From Morganella psychrotolerans (GTDB lineage Bacteria > Pseudomonadota > Gammaproteobacteria > Enterobacterales > Enterobacteriaceae), in the NCBI RefSeq assembly GCF_001676055.1, contig NZ_LZEX01000044.1:1-64000 (forward strand): a stretch of DNA of 64,000 nt. The letters run 5' to 3'. Positions within the stretch are counted from its first letter, which is position 1, and each line of letters opens with the position of its first letter. Of the stretch, positions 55,084 through 63,846 are shown in pieces. The notes under the pieces are model-generated. The model was not told where the DNA came from and did not search any database. It saw only the letters and a program-made list of their open reading frames with translations. The position numbers and the translations under genes were made by a program.

Positions 55084-57009
55084 ATGATGAGGAAAAGTGT
55101 GTGGCCGGGCGTGGCAGCCCTTGGTGTACTGATATTTTCAGTACCGGCATCAGCAGATTCACTGGGTGAACAGCGTATACGCTATCAGGCAGTAAAATCC
55201 GCCTGGGATACCAATGATATGGCAGAGGTCGAACGCCTGATGCCGATGCTGAAAGAGTACCCGCTTTATCCGTATCTGGAATACCGCGAACTGACACAGG
55301 ATATGAGCCTGCTGACCAGTAATCAGGTCAATACATTTACAGCGACTCATCCTAACCTGCCCTCTGCGGCAAGCCTGAAAAATAAATTTATCAGTGAGCT
55401 GGCAAAACGTAATGACTGGCAGGGATTGGTCAGTTTCAGCACGACGGTGCCAAAACCGGCCGGGGCGAAGTGTGATTATTATTATGCGAACTGGCAGACC
55501 GGTAACCGGCAGGTTGCGCTGGACGGAGCAAAATCTGTCTGGCTGTCCGGTAACTCGCTGCCGGCAAACTGCGATAAATTATTTGATGTCTGGGAGCAGA
55601 CCGGTGGGTTGACACCGGAACGGGTGCTTGAGCGCATCAGTCTGGCGCTGAAGTCCGGCAATACTTCCATGGTCAGTTATCTGGCAAAACGGTTGCCGCC
55701 GCAATATCAAACCATCAGTAACGGATTGATTGATCTGCAAAAAAATCCGGCGTCGGTGGTGACGTTTGCACAAATCAATCCGACCGATTTTACACGCCAG
55801 GCAACTATTTCTGCTTTTTCGGCCTATGCCCGCAAATCACCTGATGCAGCCCGTGCGGGTCTGAGCAGTGTCGCCCGCGCTCAGAAAATGAATGACAGCG
55901 AGCGTCAGCAGCTGAAAGATGCGATCGCGTGGCAATACATGGGCGATGCAACAACAGAGCAGGCGGCGTGGCGTGATGATGTTATTCAGGAAACGGATTC
56001 TGTCACACTGCGTGAGCGTCGGGTGCGTCTGGCGCTGGGCAATGCTGATGATCGTGATTTAGATCGCTGGCTGACCCGGTTACCGGCAGAGGCTCAGCAA
56101 AAAGAAGAGTGGCAATACTGGCGCGCGATTCTGCTGGAAAAAGGCGGAAATAAGGCCGCGGCAGATGCCATTCTGGAAAAAATTACCCAGGGGCGTGGTT
56201 TCTATCCGATGGTAGCGGCTCAGCACCTGGGCAAGCCTTATGTCATGCTGATTAATGCCGCAGATAAACCGGACTATACCATCAGCAATCAGGCGGAAGT
56301 ACAACGCGTCAGTGAGTTGCTGTACTGGCAGCTGGAAGGACAGGCGCGCACTGAATGGCTGAATCTGGTGGATAGTCAGCCACCGGCGCGTAAAGCACAA
56401 CTGGCACGCTATGCGCTCGAACAGGGTTGGGCGGATCTGAGTGTACTGGCAACCATTAACGGCAAGTTGTGGGATCATCTGGAAGAGCGTTTCCCGCTGG
56501 CGTGGCTGAGTGAGTTTGATGAGTTCACACAGAATAAAAGCATCACCAGAAGTTACGCGATGGCAATAGCGCGTCAGGAAAGTGCCTGGAACCCGCAGGC
56601 TCGTTCACCGGTCGGTGCAACGGGGCTGATGCAACTGATGCCGGCAACGGCAAGCCATACAGTCAAAGCGAGCGGAATTATCGATTACACTAACACCAGC
56701 CAGTTAGTAAACCCGCGTAAAAATATTGAGATTGGTACCGCGTATCTGGACAGCGTCTACAGCCAGTTTGGTCAGAACCGGATCCTGGCGAGTGCGGCCT
56801 ATAATGCGGGTCCGTCCCGGGTTAACCGCTGGCTGAGTAACAGCGGTGGACGATTGGATGCGGTGGCATTTGTGGAAACTATCCCGTTTGCTGAAACCCG
56901 GGGTTATGTGAAAAATGTGCTGGCATTTGATATTTTTTATCAAAACTTCCTGAAAGGTCAGACACCTGCGGATGTTCTTACACCTTCTGAAAAATCAATG
57001 CGTTATTGA
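55084..57009 (+). CDS. slt: Soluble lytic murein transglycosylase Slt70
   Basis: A periplasmic enzyme that cleaves peptidoglycan to 1,6-anhydro-muropeptides. The 641-residue protein has a signal peptide (VAALGVLIFSVPASA), the alpha-helical superhelix of Slt70 and a C-terminal lysozyme-like domain with the catalytic glutamate in ARQESAWNP, then GATGLMQLMP and AAYNAGPSRVNRW. Length matches E. coli Slt (645). The start is the first of two tandem ATGs behind ggagacggg. Confidence 0.97.
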   Translation: MMRKSVWPGVAALGVLIFSVPASADSLGEQRIRYQAVKSAWDTNDMAEVERLMPMLKEYPLYPYLEYRELTQDMSLLTSNQVNTFTATHPNLPSAASLKNKFISELAKRNDWQGLVSFSTTVPKPAGAKCDYYYANWQTGNRQVALDGAKSVWLSGNSLPANCDKLFDVWEQTGGLTPERVLERISLALKSGNTSMVSYLAKRLPPQYQTISNGLIDLQKNPASVVTFAQINPTDFTRQATISAFSAYARKSPDAARAGLSSVARAQKMNDSERQQLKDAIAWQYMGDATTEQAAWRDDVIQETDSVTLRERRVRLALGNADDRDLDRWLTRLPAEAQQKEEWQYWRAILLEKGGNKAAADAILEKITQGRGFYPMVAAQHLGKPYVMLINAADKPDYTISNQAEVQRVSELLYWQLEGQARTEWLNLVDSQPPARKAQLARYALEQGWADLSVLATINGKLWDHLEERFPLAWLSEFDEFTQNKSITRSYAMAIARQESAWNPQARSPVGATGLMQLMPATASHTVKASGIIDYTNTSQLVNPRKNIEIGTAYLDSVYSQFGQNRILASAAYNAGPSRVNRWLSNSGGRLDAVAFVETIPFAETRGYVKNVLAFDIFYQNFLKGQTPADVLTPSEKSMRY

Positions 57010-57019
57010 TTGCTTTTTC

Positions 57020-57053
57020 TGCCCGGCACAGCAGGAGACAGCTGTGCCGGGCA
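57020..57053 (+). terminator. Stable hairpin after slt
   Basis: A perfect 13-base stem TGCCCGGCACAGC/GCTGTGCCGGGCA with an 8-base loop lies 10 bases behind slt. No T run follows, so it may stop transcription only weakly or stabilise the mRNA end. Confidence 0.55.
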
Positions 57054-57068
57054 TGTGCTATCCTGTCC

Positions 57069-57086
57069 GTACTAGTTAATGAGTAT
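57069..57086 (+). promoter_or_regulatory. trp operator upstream of trpR
   Basis: GTACTAGTTAATGAGTAT is close to the palindromic trp operator (GTACTAGTTAACTAGTAC) and lies 33 bases before trpR, as for E. coli trpR autoregulation. Confidence 0.8.
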
Positions 57087-57118
57087 ATTTTGTACTCCCG
57101 GTCAATATGGGGTAACAC

Positions 57119-57442
57119 ATGACAGCAGAACACCTTCAGGACAGCGCGTCCGATGAGAACAGTGACTGGCAGCGCTTTGTCCGGCTATTGCGTAACGCAT
57201 ATTCGCAGGATATTGAATCCCATATTTTTCAGCTTCTTTTTACACCTGATGAACGCACCGCTCTGGGCACCCGTGTCCGTATTGTGGAAGAATTGCTGCG
57301 CGGTAAAATGAGCCAGCGCGAGCTTAAAAATGAATTAGGCGTGGGGATTGCCACCATTACCCGCGGCTCCAACAGCCTGAAGTATGCACCGGAAACGGTC
57401 AAAGCCTGGCTGGAACAGGAACTGATGACAAAAAAAGGGTGA
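57119..57442 (+). CDS. trpR: Trp operon repressor TrpR
   Basis: The tryptophan-dependent repressor of trp genes and of itself. The 107-residue all-helical protein is of normal length. Visible parts are [26 protein letters not shown] and the helix-turn-helix [24 protein letters not shown]. An operator lies upstream, indicating autoregulation. It follows slt as in E. coli. Confidence 0.97.
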   Translation: MTAEHLQDSASDENSDWQRFVRLLRNAYSQDIESHIFQLLFTPDERTALGTRVRIVEELLRGKMSQRELKNELGVGIATITRGSNSLKYAPETVKAWLEQELMTKKG

Positions 57443-57457
57443 GTAATCACCCTTTAT
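57435..57457. terminator. Short hairpin between trpR and the AraC gene
   Basis: A stem AAGGGTGA/TCACCCTT with an A run on the left and TTTATT on the right overlaps the ends of the convergent trpR and AraC-family genes. It may act as a weak bidirectional terminator. Confidence 0.5.
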
Positions 57458-58319
57458 TCTCCCGCCGGTAGTCTGTCAGGGAAACCCCGGTTTCCCGCCT
57501 GAACCAGCGGCACAGATAGGACGGATCATTGAAATTCAACTTGTCCGCTATCTGTTCAACAGAGCAGGTGCTGTGACGCAGCAGTGATTTAATTTCAAGA
57601 AGAACCTGCCGGTTAATCAGTGCCTTGGGCGGATCATTAAAAAAGGTGCCGGTTATCTGTGAAAGATAAAACGGCGTGATATTTAATTGCCGCGCATAGA
57701 ATTTAACATCCCGGTGCCGGGTACAGTGCTGCCCGACCAACTCCCAGAACTGCCAGCATAATTTTTCCTTTCTGCCATAAACCTGAACCACTGCCGGCGC
57801 ATCCGGCGGCATTCTTTCCGCTATCCGTAAAAACAGATTTTGTAAATGATTGCGCTGCGAAATATGCCGGTAAACCGGACTGTTACGGGTGAGATCCTGC
57901 ATCAGCGTCAGCCATACAGTCAGCAGGGATTTTTCTGCCGGTGAGGGAATACAGCGCGGGTATTCATGCAAAAATAAAAATAGCGGGTTGGGTAACAGAT
58001 ACGCGACCTCAGCTGAAAAGGATTTCGGCATCAGACAGAAAAAGACCCGGAACCCCCGCGAGCGTTTTTTAATCAGCGCAATAGTATCTTCCGCCAGTAC
58101 CAGGATATTCCCCGGGCAGACAGCATGCGACTTGAAATTGATATTCATGTGCGCACACCCTTCAAGGCAAATCATCAGCGTGAGATAGGTTTTTCCGAAG
58201 GTCAGCGGAGCACCGGTATTTTCCGCCAGAGTGCTTTCGCCTGTCAGCAGAGAGTCTGTTTCTTCTGTCAGCGCAGGGATTTTACTGGTCAGCAGAATTT
58301 CTTGAGTTTCCATTTTCAC
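57447..58319 (-). CDS. AraC-family transcriptional regulator
   Basis: The 290-residue protein has an N-terminal sensing part (about residues 1-180, weakly conserved, Cys-containing) and a C-terminal AraC double helix-turn-helix (about residues 190-290; ARQLNITPFYLSQI, then VEQIADKLNFNDPSYLCRWFRRETGVS). Targets are unknown. It is inserted between trpR and yjjX together with an acetyltransferase gene, and diverges from that gene. Initiation may be at the first or third codon. Confidence 0.85.
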   Translation of the reverse strand: MKMETQEILLTSKIPALTEETDSLLTGESTLAENTGAPLTFGKTYLTLMICLEGCAHMNINFKSHAVCPGNILVLAEDTIALIKKRSRGFRVFFCLMPKSFSAEVAYLLPNPLFLFLHEYPRCIPSPAEKSLLTVWLTLMQDLTRNSPVYRHISQRNHLQNLFLRIAERMPPDAPAVVQVYGRKEKLCWQFWELVGQHCTRHRDVKFYARQLNITPFYLSQITGTFFNDPPKALINRQVLLEIKSLLRHSTCSVEQIADKLNFNDPSYLCRWFRRETGVSLTDYRRENKG

Positions 58320-58487
58320 CTTAGTATTGCAGATATAAATGAAAATTTATCACAATAGTTTTCAAAAGTACCGAAAATGAGCAGGTTTGTTGCTTATCCA
58401 TCGGTTGTTCAGCCGCTACACTGCATCCCGTCAACAGCAGCCCTCCGGCTGAATATATAAGGGTATAACTGAACTAAGGTAAGCCAT

Positions 58488-59030
58488 ATGAAATTAGAAA
58501 CAGAACGAATGATCCTGCGCCCGTGGGCAGAAACGGATGCTGCCGATTTATATGAGGTGGCAAAAGATGACCGCGTCGGACCGATCGCCGGCTGGCCGCC
58601 ACACAGTTGTGTTGAAGAGAGTGCCGATGTAATCAATACCGTTTTTAATCTCGATGAAGTCTATGCTGTTGTGCTGAAAGAAAATCAGCGGGCAATCGGC
58701 TGTGTCGGGATCCTGATCGGTGAAAACAGCAATTTTGAGATAAGTCAGCGTGAAGGCGAAATCGCGTATTGGATTGGTGTTCCGTATTGGGGACAGGGGC
58801 TGATTCCGGAAGCGGTCAGAGAAGTGATGCGCCATGCCTTCGAAACGGTGGGGCTGGATGCATTATGGTGCGGATATTTCGATAATAACGTGCAATCACA
58901 GCGCGCACAGACTAAATGTGGCTTTCGTCATCATCATACTGAAGAAAACAAATATAATTCGTTTTTGCAGGACAGAAGGACTGAGCATATCAGCCGCATC
59001 ACACGGGAAGAGTGGCTTGCACAACGATAA
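58488..59030 (+). CDS. GNAT acetyltransferase, RimJ/RimL type
   Basis: The 180-residue protein starts LETERMILRPWAETDAADLY, the usual beginning of RimJ/RimL-type acetyltransferases, with the acetyl-CoA binding region IAYWIGVPYWGQGLIPEAV and a final FGFRHHHTEE-like segment. Substrate is not predictable: ribosomal proteins, other proteins or small molecules are acetylated by this group. It is divergent from the AraC-family gene, which may control it. A clear terminator follows. Confidence 0.85.
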   Translation: MKLETERMILRPWAETDAADLYEVAKDDRVGPIAGWPPHSCVEESADVINTVFNLDEVYAVVLKENQRAIGCVGILIGENSNFEISQREGEIAYWIGVPYWGQGLIPEAVREVMRHAFETVGLDALWCGYFDNNVQSQRAQTKCGFRHHHTEENKYNSFLQDRRTEHISRITREEWLAQR

Positions 59031-59065
59031 AGGTGTGGAAAAAGTCAACGCTGCGGGAAAAGTCG

Positions 59066-59097
59066 CCGGGCCGGTTGTTACCGGTCCGGTTTTTTTT
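59066..59097 (+). terminator. Terminator after the acetyltransferase gene
   Basis: The stem CCGGGCCGGT/ACCGGTCCGG with a short loop ends in eight T residues. It overlaps the end region of the convergent yjjX. Confidence 0.88.
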
Positions 59098-59635
59098 ATT
59101 TTTCTTCTTTGGTATTCAGTGACTTGTAGATTTCGTGCTGGATAGGGACGAGAGCCAGGATGGTTGCCTGCTCATACACGCTGGTGCGGGTAAGTGCGCC
59201 GCCGGTGAAGAAACCAATCGCGCCACCTTTTTGTTTAATATCTTCTACGCCGGTCAGATCCGCCATTTCATCGCCAAGCTCGCGGCCTTCGCGGATCCCC
59301 GCCAGAATTTTTTCCGGCAGCATCAGACTGGCTGAACGCGATTCGCCCCGCAGTTGCTGGTGTTCAATAACAATCCAGGCAAAGGTCATATCGCCGTCAA
59401 TACCGGCTTCAACACCGACCCAAAAATCTGCTTCCGGTCTTACCTGACGAGCGGCATTTACGCGCTGACGGGCACCGGTACGGGTTTCGGTATTCCCGAT
59501 GGGTTGCTGTGGCACACTGCTGTCCACATTCACATCTTCAATATCAAAATTTCCGTTGCCTAAAACCACTTCAAAAGCGGCACGGATTGCCTGAATTTTA
59601 GCCGGGTTAGTCGTCGCTGCGATAATATGAAACAT
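59096..59635 (-). CDS. yjjX: Inosine/xanthosine triphosphatase YjjX
   Basis: YjjX hydrolyses ITP and XTP to clean the nucleotide pool. The 179-residue protein starts [21 protein letters not shown], matching the family motif TNPAK. ATG 59635 is chosen; the in-frame GTG 59653 adds only six non-conserved residues. It shows [16 protein letters not shown] and [14 protein letters not shown], both conserved. The gene lies between trpR and gpmB as in E. coli. Confidence 0.93.
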   Translation of the reverse strand: MFHIIAATTNPAKIQAIRAAFEVVLGNGNFDIEDVNVDSSVPQQPIGNTETRTGARQRVNAARQVRPEADFWVGVEAGIDGDMTFAWIVIEHQQLRGESRSASLMLPEKILAGIREGRELGDEMADLTGVEDIKQKGGAIGFFTGGALTRTSVYEQATILALVPIQHEIYKSLNTKEEK

Positions 59636-59838
59636 GATAATTAAACTACCCACGTTATTTTGTTTGGCGCAGTATAGCGAAGATTAGCGGCTTTCCGCAG
59701 TATTTTTTACCCTCCTCATGGCGGACGATACCGCCGGGGCTATCTGTTTACGGGATAAAGCGTGATCAGGTGAATACTTTTACGGTATGGTAACGGGGTA
59801 ATCAGACTTCCACACAGCAAGAGCAGAGATTGATAGTT

Positions 59839-60486
59839 ATGACACAGGTATTTCTTGTCCGTCACGGTGAAACCGAATGGAATGTTCAGCGCCGTATCCA
59901 GGGGCATTCCGACAGCCCGTTAACGCAAAGTGGTATTGATCAGGCCGGGCAGGTTGCCGCGCGTCTTAAAAATGAAGGGATCACACATATTATTGCCAGT
60001 GATCTGGGTCGTACACAACAGACTGCGCAACTGATAGCAGATGCCTGCGGCTGTGATGTGATTGCAGATCCGCGTCTGCGTGAGCTGAATATGGGGATTC
60101 TGGAAAAACGTCAGATCCATACTCTGAATGCCGAAGAAGAGGGCTGGCGTCAGAGCCTGCTCAACGGTGCAGAAGAGGGACGTATTCCTCAGGGGGAGTC
60201 ACTCACAGAGCTGGAAAGCCGTATGCGTGCTGCTCTGGAAAGCACCCGTGATTTGCCGGAAGGCAGCCGGGTTTTGCTGGTCAGTCACGGTATTGCGCTT
60301 GGCTGTCTGATTGGCTCGGTGATGGGACTGCCGCCATACGCGGAGCGTCGTCTGCGCCTGCGCAACTGTTCGTTGTCTGTACTGGAATACCAGGAAAGCC
60401 CGTGGCTGGCAGATGGCTGGGTGGTGGAGACCGCGGGGGATACCACGCATCTTACACAAGCGGCACTGGATGAAGTGCAACGCTGA
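59839..60486 (+). CDS. gpmB: Phosphoglycerate-mutase-like histidine phosphatase GpmB
   Basis: A histidine phosphatase of 215 residues. Visible are FLVRHGETEWN (phospho-accepting His), IIASDLGRTQQTAQ, ELNMGILEKR and VSHGIALGCLIGS (second His). In E. coli GpmB shows little mutase activity and acts as a phosphatase, so the substrate is uncertain. ATG 59839 matches the family start. The gene is convergent with rob. Confidence 0.93.
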   Translation: MTQVFLVRHGETEWNVQRRIQGHSDSPLTQSGIDQAGQVAARLKNEGITHIIASDLGRTQQTAQLIADACGCDVIADPRLRELNMGILEKRQIHTLNAEEEGWRQSLLNGAEEGRIPQGESLTELESRMRAALESTRDLPEGSRVLLVSHGIALGCLIGSVMGLPPYAERRLRLRNCSLSVLEYQESPWLADGWVVETAGDTTHLTQAALDEVQR

Positions 60487-60506
60487 ACAGACAGGTAACA
60501 TAACGA

Positions 60507-60546
60507 ATGCCGCTCCCGGAGGAACAGATACCGCCCGGAGCGGCAT
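60507..60546. terminator. Hairpin between gpmB and rob
   Basis: A perfect stem TGCCGCTCC/GGAGCGGCA with a 20-base loop that can pair partly inside lies between the convergent gpmB and rob genes. The T run is poor. It may end transcription in both directions. Confidence 0.5.
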
Positions 60547-60570
60547 GTGTTCAGCGGGATCGGAAGGTCA

Positions 60571-61485
60571 TTACTGCGGATCGTGCCGGACAGGAATATA
60601 GTATTTAAACTCTTCAATATGATTGCGCGGGTCAGCTTCATCGACATCAGTTGCATTCACAACATCCGTATCTTTTCTCAGCTTGTAACGCTCAATATCA
60701 TACCCTCTGCGGCGGGTGATCCCCAGACGCGGTACACATTGTCCGTAAATTGTGAAGAGAAACTCCTGCATAGCGCCACGGTAAGGGATACCGTTAAACG
60801 TAAAGCAGAGATATTCGCCACCGGGCATCTCCAGCTCACTGAGATTTTCCCGGGTTGTGAATTCAGCAGATTCTTTATCAACAGCCGTGGTATAGCTGAC
60901 GCTCTGCTCATCTTCTTTATCCGGATTGCGGGACGTGCTGTATAACCCGTAAACATAGTCCGGAATAGTTTTTGCCGCAGAAATATAGCGCAGCCAGAAC
61001 TCCTGACGCATGTGTGTACAGGAAGTAGCCCAGTCTTCCAGACGATGGGAGCAGTTGTTTTCTATCCCTATCACCGTACGTGGCGGGAATGTGACAAATT
61101 CATACTCCGGCATAGGGGCATCATTGAGCAAAATAGCAGAGCAGATACCGTCAGAGCACCATTCGTCAAGACGGCGATACAGTGCGGGTGTTTTATTAAA
61201 TTGCTTTTTGAATGCACGGGTGAACGTTTGCTGTGAGTCAAAGCGGTACTGAAGTGCGATATCTAAAATCGGACGTGCTGTCAGGCGCAGAGCAATAGCT
61301 GCACGGGACAGGCGACGGGCGCGAATATAAGCCCCGATAGCTTCGCCGGTAACATCCTTGAACATACGTTGTAAATGCCACTTGGAGTAGCCTGCCTTCG
61401 CTGCAACGTTATCGAGAGAAAGCGGCTGATCTAAGTGCTCATCTAACCAACGGAGTAAATCGCGAATGATGCTGGTCTGATCCAT
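60571..61485 (-). CDS. rob: Rob, AraC/XylS-type stress regulator
   Basis: Rob is a homologue of MarA and SoxS that controls efflux and solvent or superoxide responses after binding ligands. The 304-residue protein has the DNA-binding N-terminus (about residues 1-110; DNVAAKAGYSKWHLQRMFK and ALQYRFDSQQTFTRAFKKQF) and a C-terminal GyrI-like effector domain. It is slightly longer than E. coli Rob (289), with the extra length at the C-terminus. Divergent from creA. Confidence 0.95.
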   Translation of the reverse strand: MDQTSIIRDLLRWLDEHLDQPLSLDNVAAKAGYSKWHLQRMFKDVTGEAIGAYIRARRLSRAAIALRLTARPILDIALQYRFDSQQTFTRAFKKQFNKTPALYRRLDEWCSDGICSAILLNDAPMPEYEFVTFPPRTVIGIENNCSHRLEDWATSCTHMRQEFWLRYISAAKTIPDYVYGLYSTSRNPDKEDEQSVSYTTAVDKESAEFTTRENLSELEMPGGEYLCFTFNGIPYRGAMQEFLFTIYGQCVPRLGITRRRGYDIERYKLRKDTDVVNATDVDEADPRNHIEEFKYYIPVRHDPQ

Positions 61486-61692
61486 ACATCTCCCTTATTG
61501 GATTGATGACGTTATGAAATTATATAACGAATAATATTCTAACCTGATTAATTATCAGCGAGATAATCATTTACTCATTATTACTTTTGGCCGGAGAATA
61601 TTTTAAGAGTGCTGTGACTATCATAAAACGACAATATGAATTATCTTTAAAATCATATAATTTTCAAATGATTTTCTCGGGCTATCAACATT

Positions 61693-62184
61693 ATGAATCA
61701 GACAAATAAATCATTACTGTGTATTATTACAGCTATTTCATTGAGTTCGTTATCCTTTTTGAGCCATGCCGAAGAAATTGGCTCGGTGGACACCGTATTT
61801 AAAATATTTGGTCCTGACCATAAAATTGTGGTGGAAGCATTTGATGATCCGGATGTGAAAAATATCACCTGTTACCTGAGCCGTGCAAAAACCGGTGGAT
61901 TTACAGGCGGGCTGGGACTGGCTGAAGATACCTCAGATGCTGCAATTTCCTGCCAGCAGGTCGGACCGGTTACGGTCAGTGATAAAGTGAAAAAAGGTAA
62001 AAAAGACAAAGGGCAGGTTGTTTTCCAGAAAAGAACATCTATGGTATTCAAGAAGTTACAGGTTGTACGTTTCTATGATGAAGCACGTCACGCACTGGTC
62101 TATCTGACTTATTCGGATAAAGTCGTTGACGGCTCGCCAAAGAATGCACTGAGTGCCGTACCGATAATGCCGTGGAATAACTAA
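61693..62184 (+). CDS. creA: Conserved exported protein CreA
   Basis: The 163-residue protein has a signal peptide ([19 protein letters not shown]) and the CreA core with [26 protein letters not shown] and [10 protein letters not shown]. Its molecular role is unknown. In E. coli creA heads creABCD. Here creB, creC and creD are absent and the next gene is arcA. A mini ERIC element and the arcA terminator lie downstream. Confidence 0.93.
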   Translation: MNQTNKSLLCIITAISLSSLSFLSHAEEIGSVDTVFKIFGPDHKIVVEAFDDPDVKNITCYLSRAKTGGFTGGLGLAEDTSDAAISCQQVGPVTVSDKVKKGKKDKGQVVFQKRTSMVFKKLQVVRFYDEARHALVYLTYSDKVVDGSPKNALSAVPIMPWNN

Positions 62185-62200
62185 TTTGTTCCATTACTTA

Positions 62201-62251
62201 TATACCCAACGTCATTCAGGATGCAGCCAACGAACCTGCATTTTGAATAAA
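62201..62251. repeat. Mini ERIC element (51 bp)
   Basis: The ends are TATACCC and GGGTATA. The arms acgtcattcaggatgcag and ctgcattttgaataa pair into a hairpin, but the central part of a full ERIC is missing. It lies between the convergent creA and arcA genes and has nearly the same design as the copy at 770-827. Confidence 0.8.
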
Positions 62252-62272
62252 TAAGGGTATAGCAGATGTGAC

Positions 62273-62307
62273 AAAGCCCCGGTGTCGCAGCACGGCACCG
62301 GGGCTGA
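62273..62307 (-). terminator. arcA terminator
   Basis: The perfect 10-base stem AGCCCCGGTG/CACCGGGGCT with an 11-base loop lies about 27 bases behind the arcA stop codon; on the minus strand it is followed by TTTG. Confidence 0.75.
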
Positions 62308-62333
62308 TATTACGTTACTGCTGTGGCAGAAGA

Positions 62334-63050
62334 TTACTCTTCGAGATCACCACAGAACCGGTAACCTTCGCCGTGGATAGTAGCGATGATCTCCGGGGTA
62401 TCCGGTGTGGATTCGAAATGCTTACGGATACGGCGGATAGTGACATCCACAGTCCGGTCATGCGGTTTCAGTTCACGGCCGGTCATTTTTTTCAGCAATT
62501 CAGCACGGGTCTGAATTTTGCCCGGGTTTTCGCAGAAGTGCAGCATGGCACGGAACTCACTGCGCGGGAGCTTATACTGCTCACCGGTCGGCCCGATTAA
62601 TGAACGACTGTTAATATCCAGTTCCCAGCCATTAAACTTGTAACTTTCCACACTGCGGCGCTCTTCACTGCCACCGGCCAGATTCATGGTCCGGGAGAGT
62701 AAGTTGCGTGCACGGATAGTCAGTTCGCGCGGATTAAACGGCTTGGTAATATAGTCATCAGCACCAATTTCCAGACCGAGAATTTTATCGACTTCATTAT
62801 CACGGCCGGTTAAGAACATTAATGCCACATTTGCCTGTTCACGGAGCTCGCGCGCCAATAACAGACCATTTTTTCCCGGGAGGTTGATGTCCATGATAAC
62901 TAAATTGATATCATGGTCTGACAGTACATTATGCATCTCTGCACCGTCAGTGGCTTCATGTACAACATAACCCTCTGCTTCAAAAATACTTTTCAGAGTG
63001 TTACGTGTGACGATCTCATCTTCAACAATTAAAATATGCGGGGTTTGCAT
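62334..63050 (-). CDS. arcA: Response regulator ArcA
   Basis: ArcA, phosphorylated by ArcB when oxygen is low, represses aerobic metabolism genes. The 238-residue protein is nearly identical in design to E. coli ArcA: receiver domain with the phospho-acceptor aspartate 54 in [12 protein letters not shown], conserved lysine in [12 protein letters not shown], and an OmpR-type winged-helix domain ([20 protein letters not shown]). No creBCD lies beside it. An FNR site is upstream. Confidence 0.98.
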   Translation of the reverse strand: MQTPHILIVEDEIVTRNTLKSIFEAEGYVVHEATDGAEMHNVLSDHDINLVIMDINLPGKNGLLLARELREQANVALMFLTGRDNEVDKILGLEIGADDYITKPFNPRELTIRARNLLSRTMNLAGGSEERRSVESYKFNGWELDINSRSLIGPTGEQYKLPRSEFRAMLHFCENPGKIQTRAELLKKMTGRELKPHDRTVDVTIRRIRKHFESTPDTPEIIATIHGEGYRFCGDLEE

Positions 63051-63298
63051 AATAGTCGCTACCTAAATCACTTAGAATTATAAGAAATTGGATTATCTGC
63101 CCGGGCTTTCTGTGTCGGTGTAGTTTTGGTTATGTCTGACACGAAACCTGTGAACAGAAAAAAAATCTGGTTCAGACCGCGTTTTTACAATCACTCAATT
63201 CAAAAAGTAAAGAATTGAAACGATTCGTACCAATATTAGTCTATTAACACCAATATAACAGCAACCCATTCATTTACCATCTGGAAAACTAACCTTTG

Positions 63299-63312
63299 TT
63301 GATACATATCAA
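63299..63312. promoter_or_regulatory. FNR site upstream of arcA
   Basis: TTGATACATATCAA is a perfect match to the FNR consensus TTGAT-N4-ATCAA. It lies about 250 bases upstream of the arcA start, consistent with anaerobic activation of arcA by FNR as in E. coli, where arcA also has a long leader. Confidence 0.8.
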
Positions 63313-63512
63313 AATCAATTGTAGCACGTTAACACATTCTTCAATTGTTAATTGCTAGTTTTAATGATTGTCAAATAAATAGATATACAATGTTAAGCAG
63401 TATATCTGACATGTCTGATTATTGTACATTTTTCTTCCGGGTAAACGGCGAAAAATGCAACTTGCGTAAGAAAAGTTTAAAAAAATAAAAAATCCTCATC
63501 ATATGAAATTAA

Positions 63513-63562
63513 ATTCCGGTTTATGGGTAAATGGCAGTGCGAATTTACCGGAATCTCTTTTT
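63513..63562 (+). terminator. Terminator-like hairpin before the thr promoter
   Basis: The pair ATTCCGGT/ACCGGAAT encloses an alternative inner pair ggtaaat/atttacc and is followed by ctctttttaa. No gene upstream on this strand is known, so it may isolate the thr operon from stray transcripts. Confidence 0.45.
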
Positions 63563-63575
63563 AATATGTTATGCA

Positions 63576-63600
63576 ACCGGAGCCGGACAGTCCGGTTTTT
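63576..63600 (+). terminator. Second hairpin upstream of the thr promoter
   Basis: The stem AACCGGA/TCCGGTT is followed by TTTT. It lies just before the thr -35 box. Together with the hairpin at 63513 it could shield the thr operon. Confidence 0.5.
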
Positions 63601-63621
63601 CAGTTTGTTTTGAAGAATAAT

Positions 63622-63650
63622 TTGACATCAACCTGCCTTTCCTTTAACCG
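63622..63650 (+). promoter_or_regulatory. thr operon promoter
   Basis: The -35 TTGACA (63622-63627), 17-base spacer and TAACCG (63645-63650) resemble the E. coli thr promoter (TTGACT ... TTTAACCAATATAGG) in sequence and spacing. Confidence 0.65.
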
Positions 63651-63688
63651 TAATAGGGTAAACCAGATAAAGGACGGACAGGAACTCA

Positions 63689-63760
63689 ATGCGTAATCAC
63701 AGCCTGAACATGATTATTATTACGACCACCACCACCATTACCACCGGCGGTGCGGGCTGA
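63689..63760 (+). CDS. thrL: thr operon leader peptide ThrL
   Basis: A 23-residue leader peptide with the core MIIITTTTTITTGGAG. Seven Thr and four Ile codons let ribosome stalling on charged tRNA-Thr or tRNA-Ile decide whether the attenuator downstream forms. The start lies 6 bases behind a ggacaggaact ribosome site. The peptide is too short for normal gene callers. Confidence 0.95.
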   Translation: MRNHSLNMIIITTTTTITTGGAG

Positions 63761-63779
63761 CGCATATCTGAATCACGAA

Positions 63780-63818
63780 AAAAGCCCGCACAAAAAATTG
63801 TGCGGGCTTTTTTTTTTG
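63780..63818 (+). terminator. thr attenuator
   Basis: The perfect 11-base stem AGCCCGCACAA/TTGTGCGGGCT has a four-A loop and is followed by nine T residues, between thrL and thrA. Confidence 0.95.
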
Positions 63819-63846
63819 GACTAAAAACGGCAGGAGCAGGTAACAC

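Larger units (their letters stand above)
63051..63688. other. arcA-thrL intergenic region
   Basis: About 638 AT-rich bases. It holds a perfect FNR site for arcA, a terminator-like hairpin at 63513-63562, a second one at 63576-63600, and the thr promoter. No yjjY-like ORF and no trmL gene, which lie here in E. coli, were found. Confidence 0.7.

Noticed and set aside
63504-63614. Possible 36-codon ORF in the arcA-thrL gap
   Set aside because: There is no ribosome site, it runs through two terminator-like hairpins and does not resemble YjjY.
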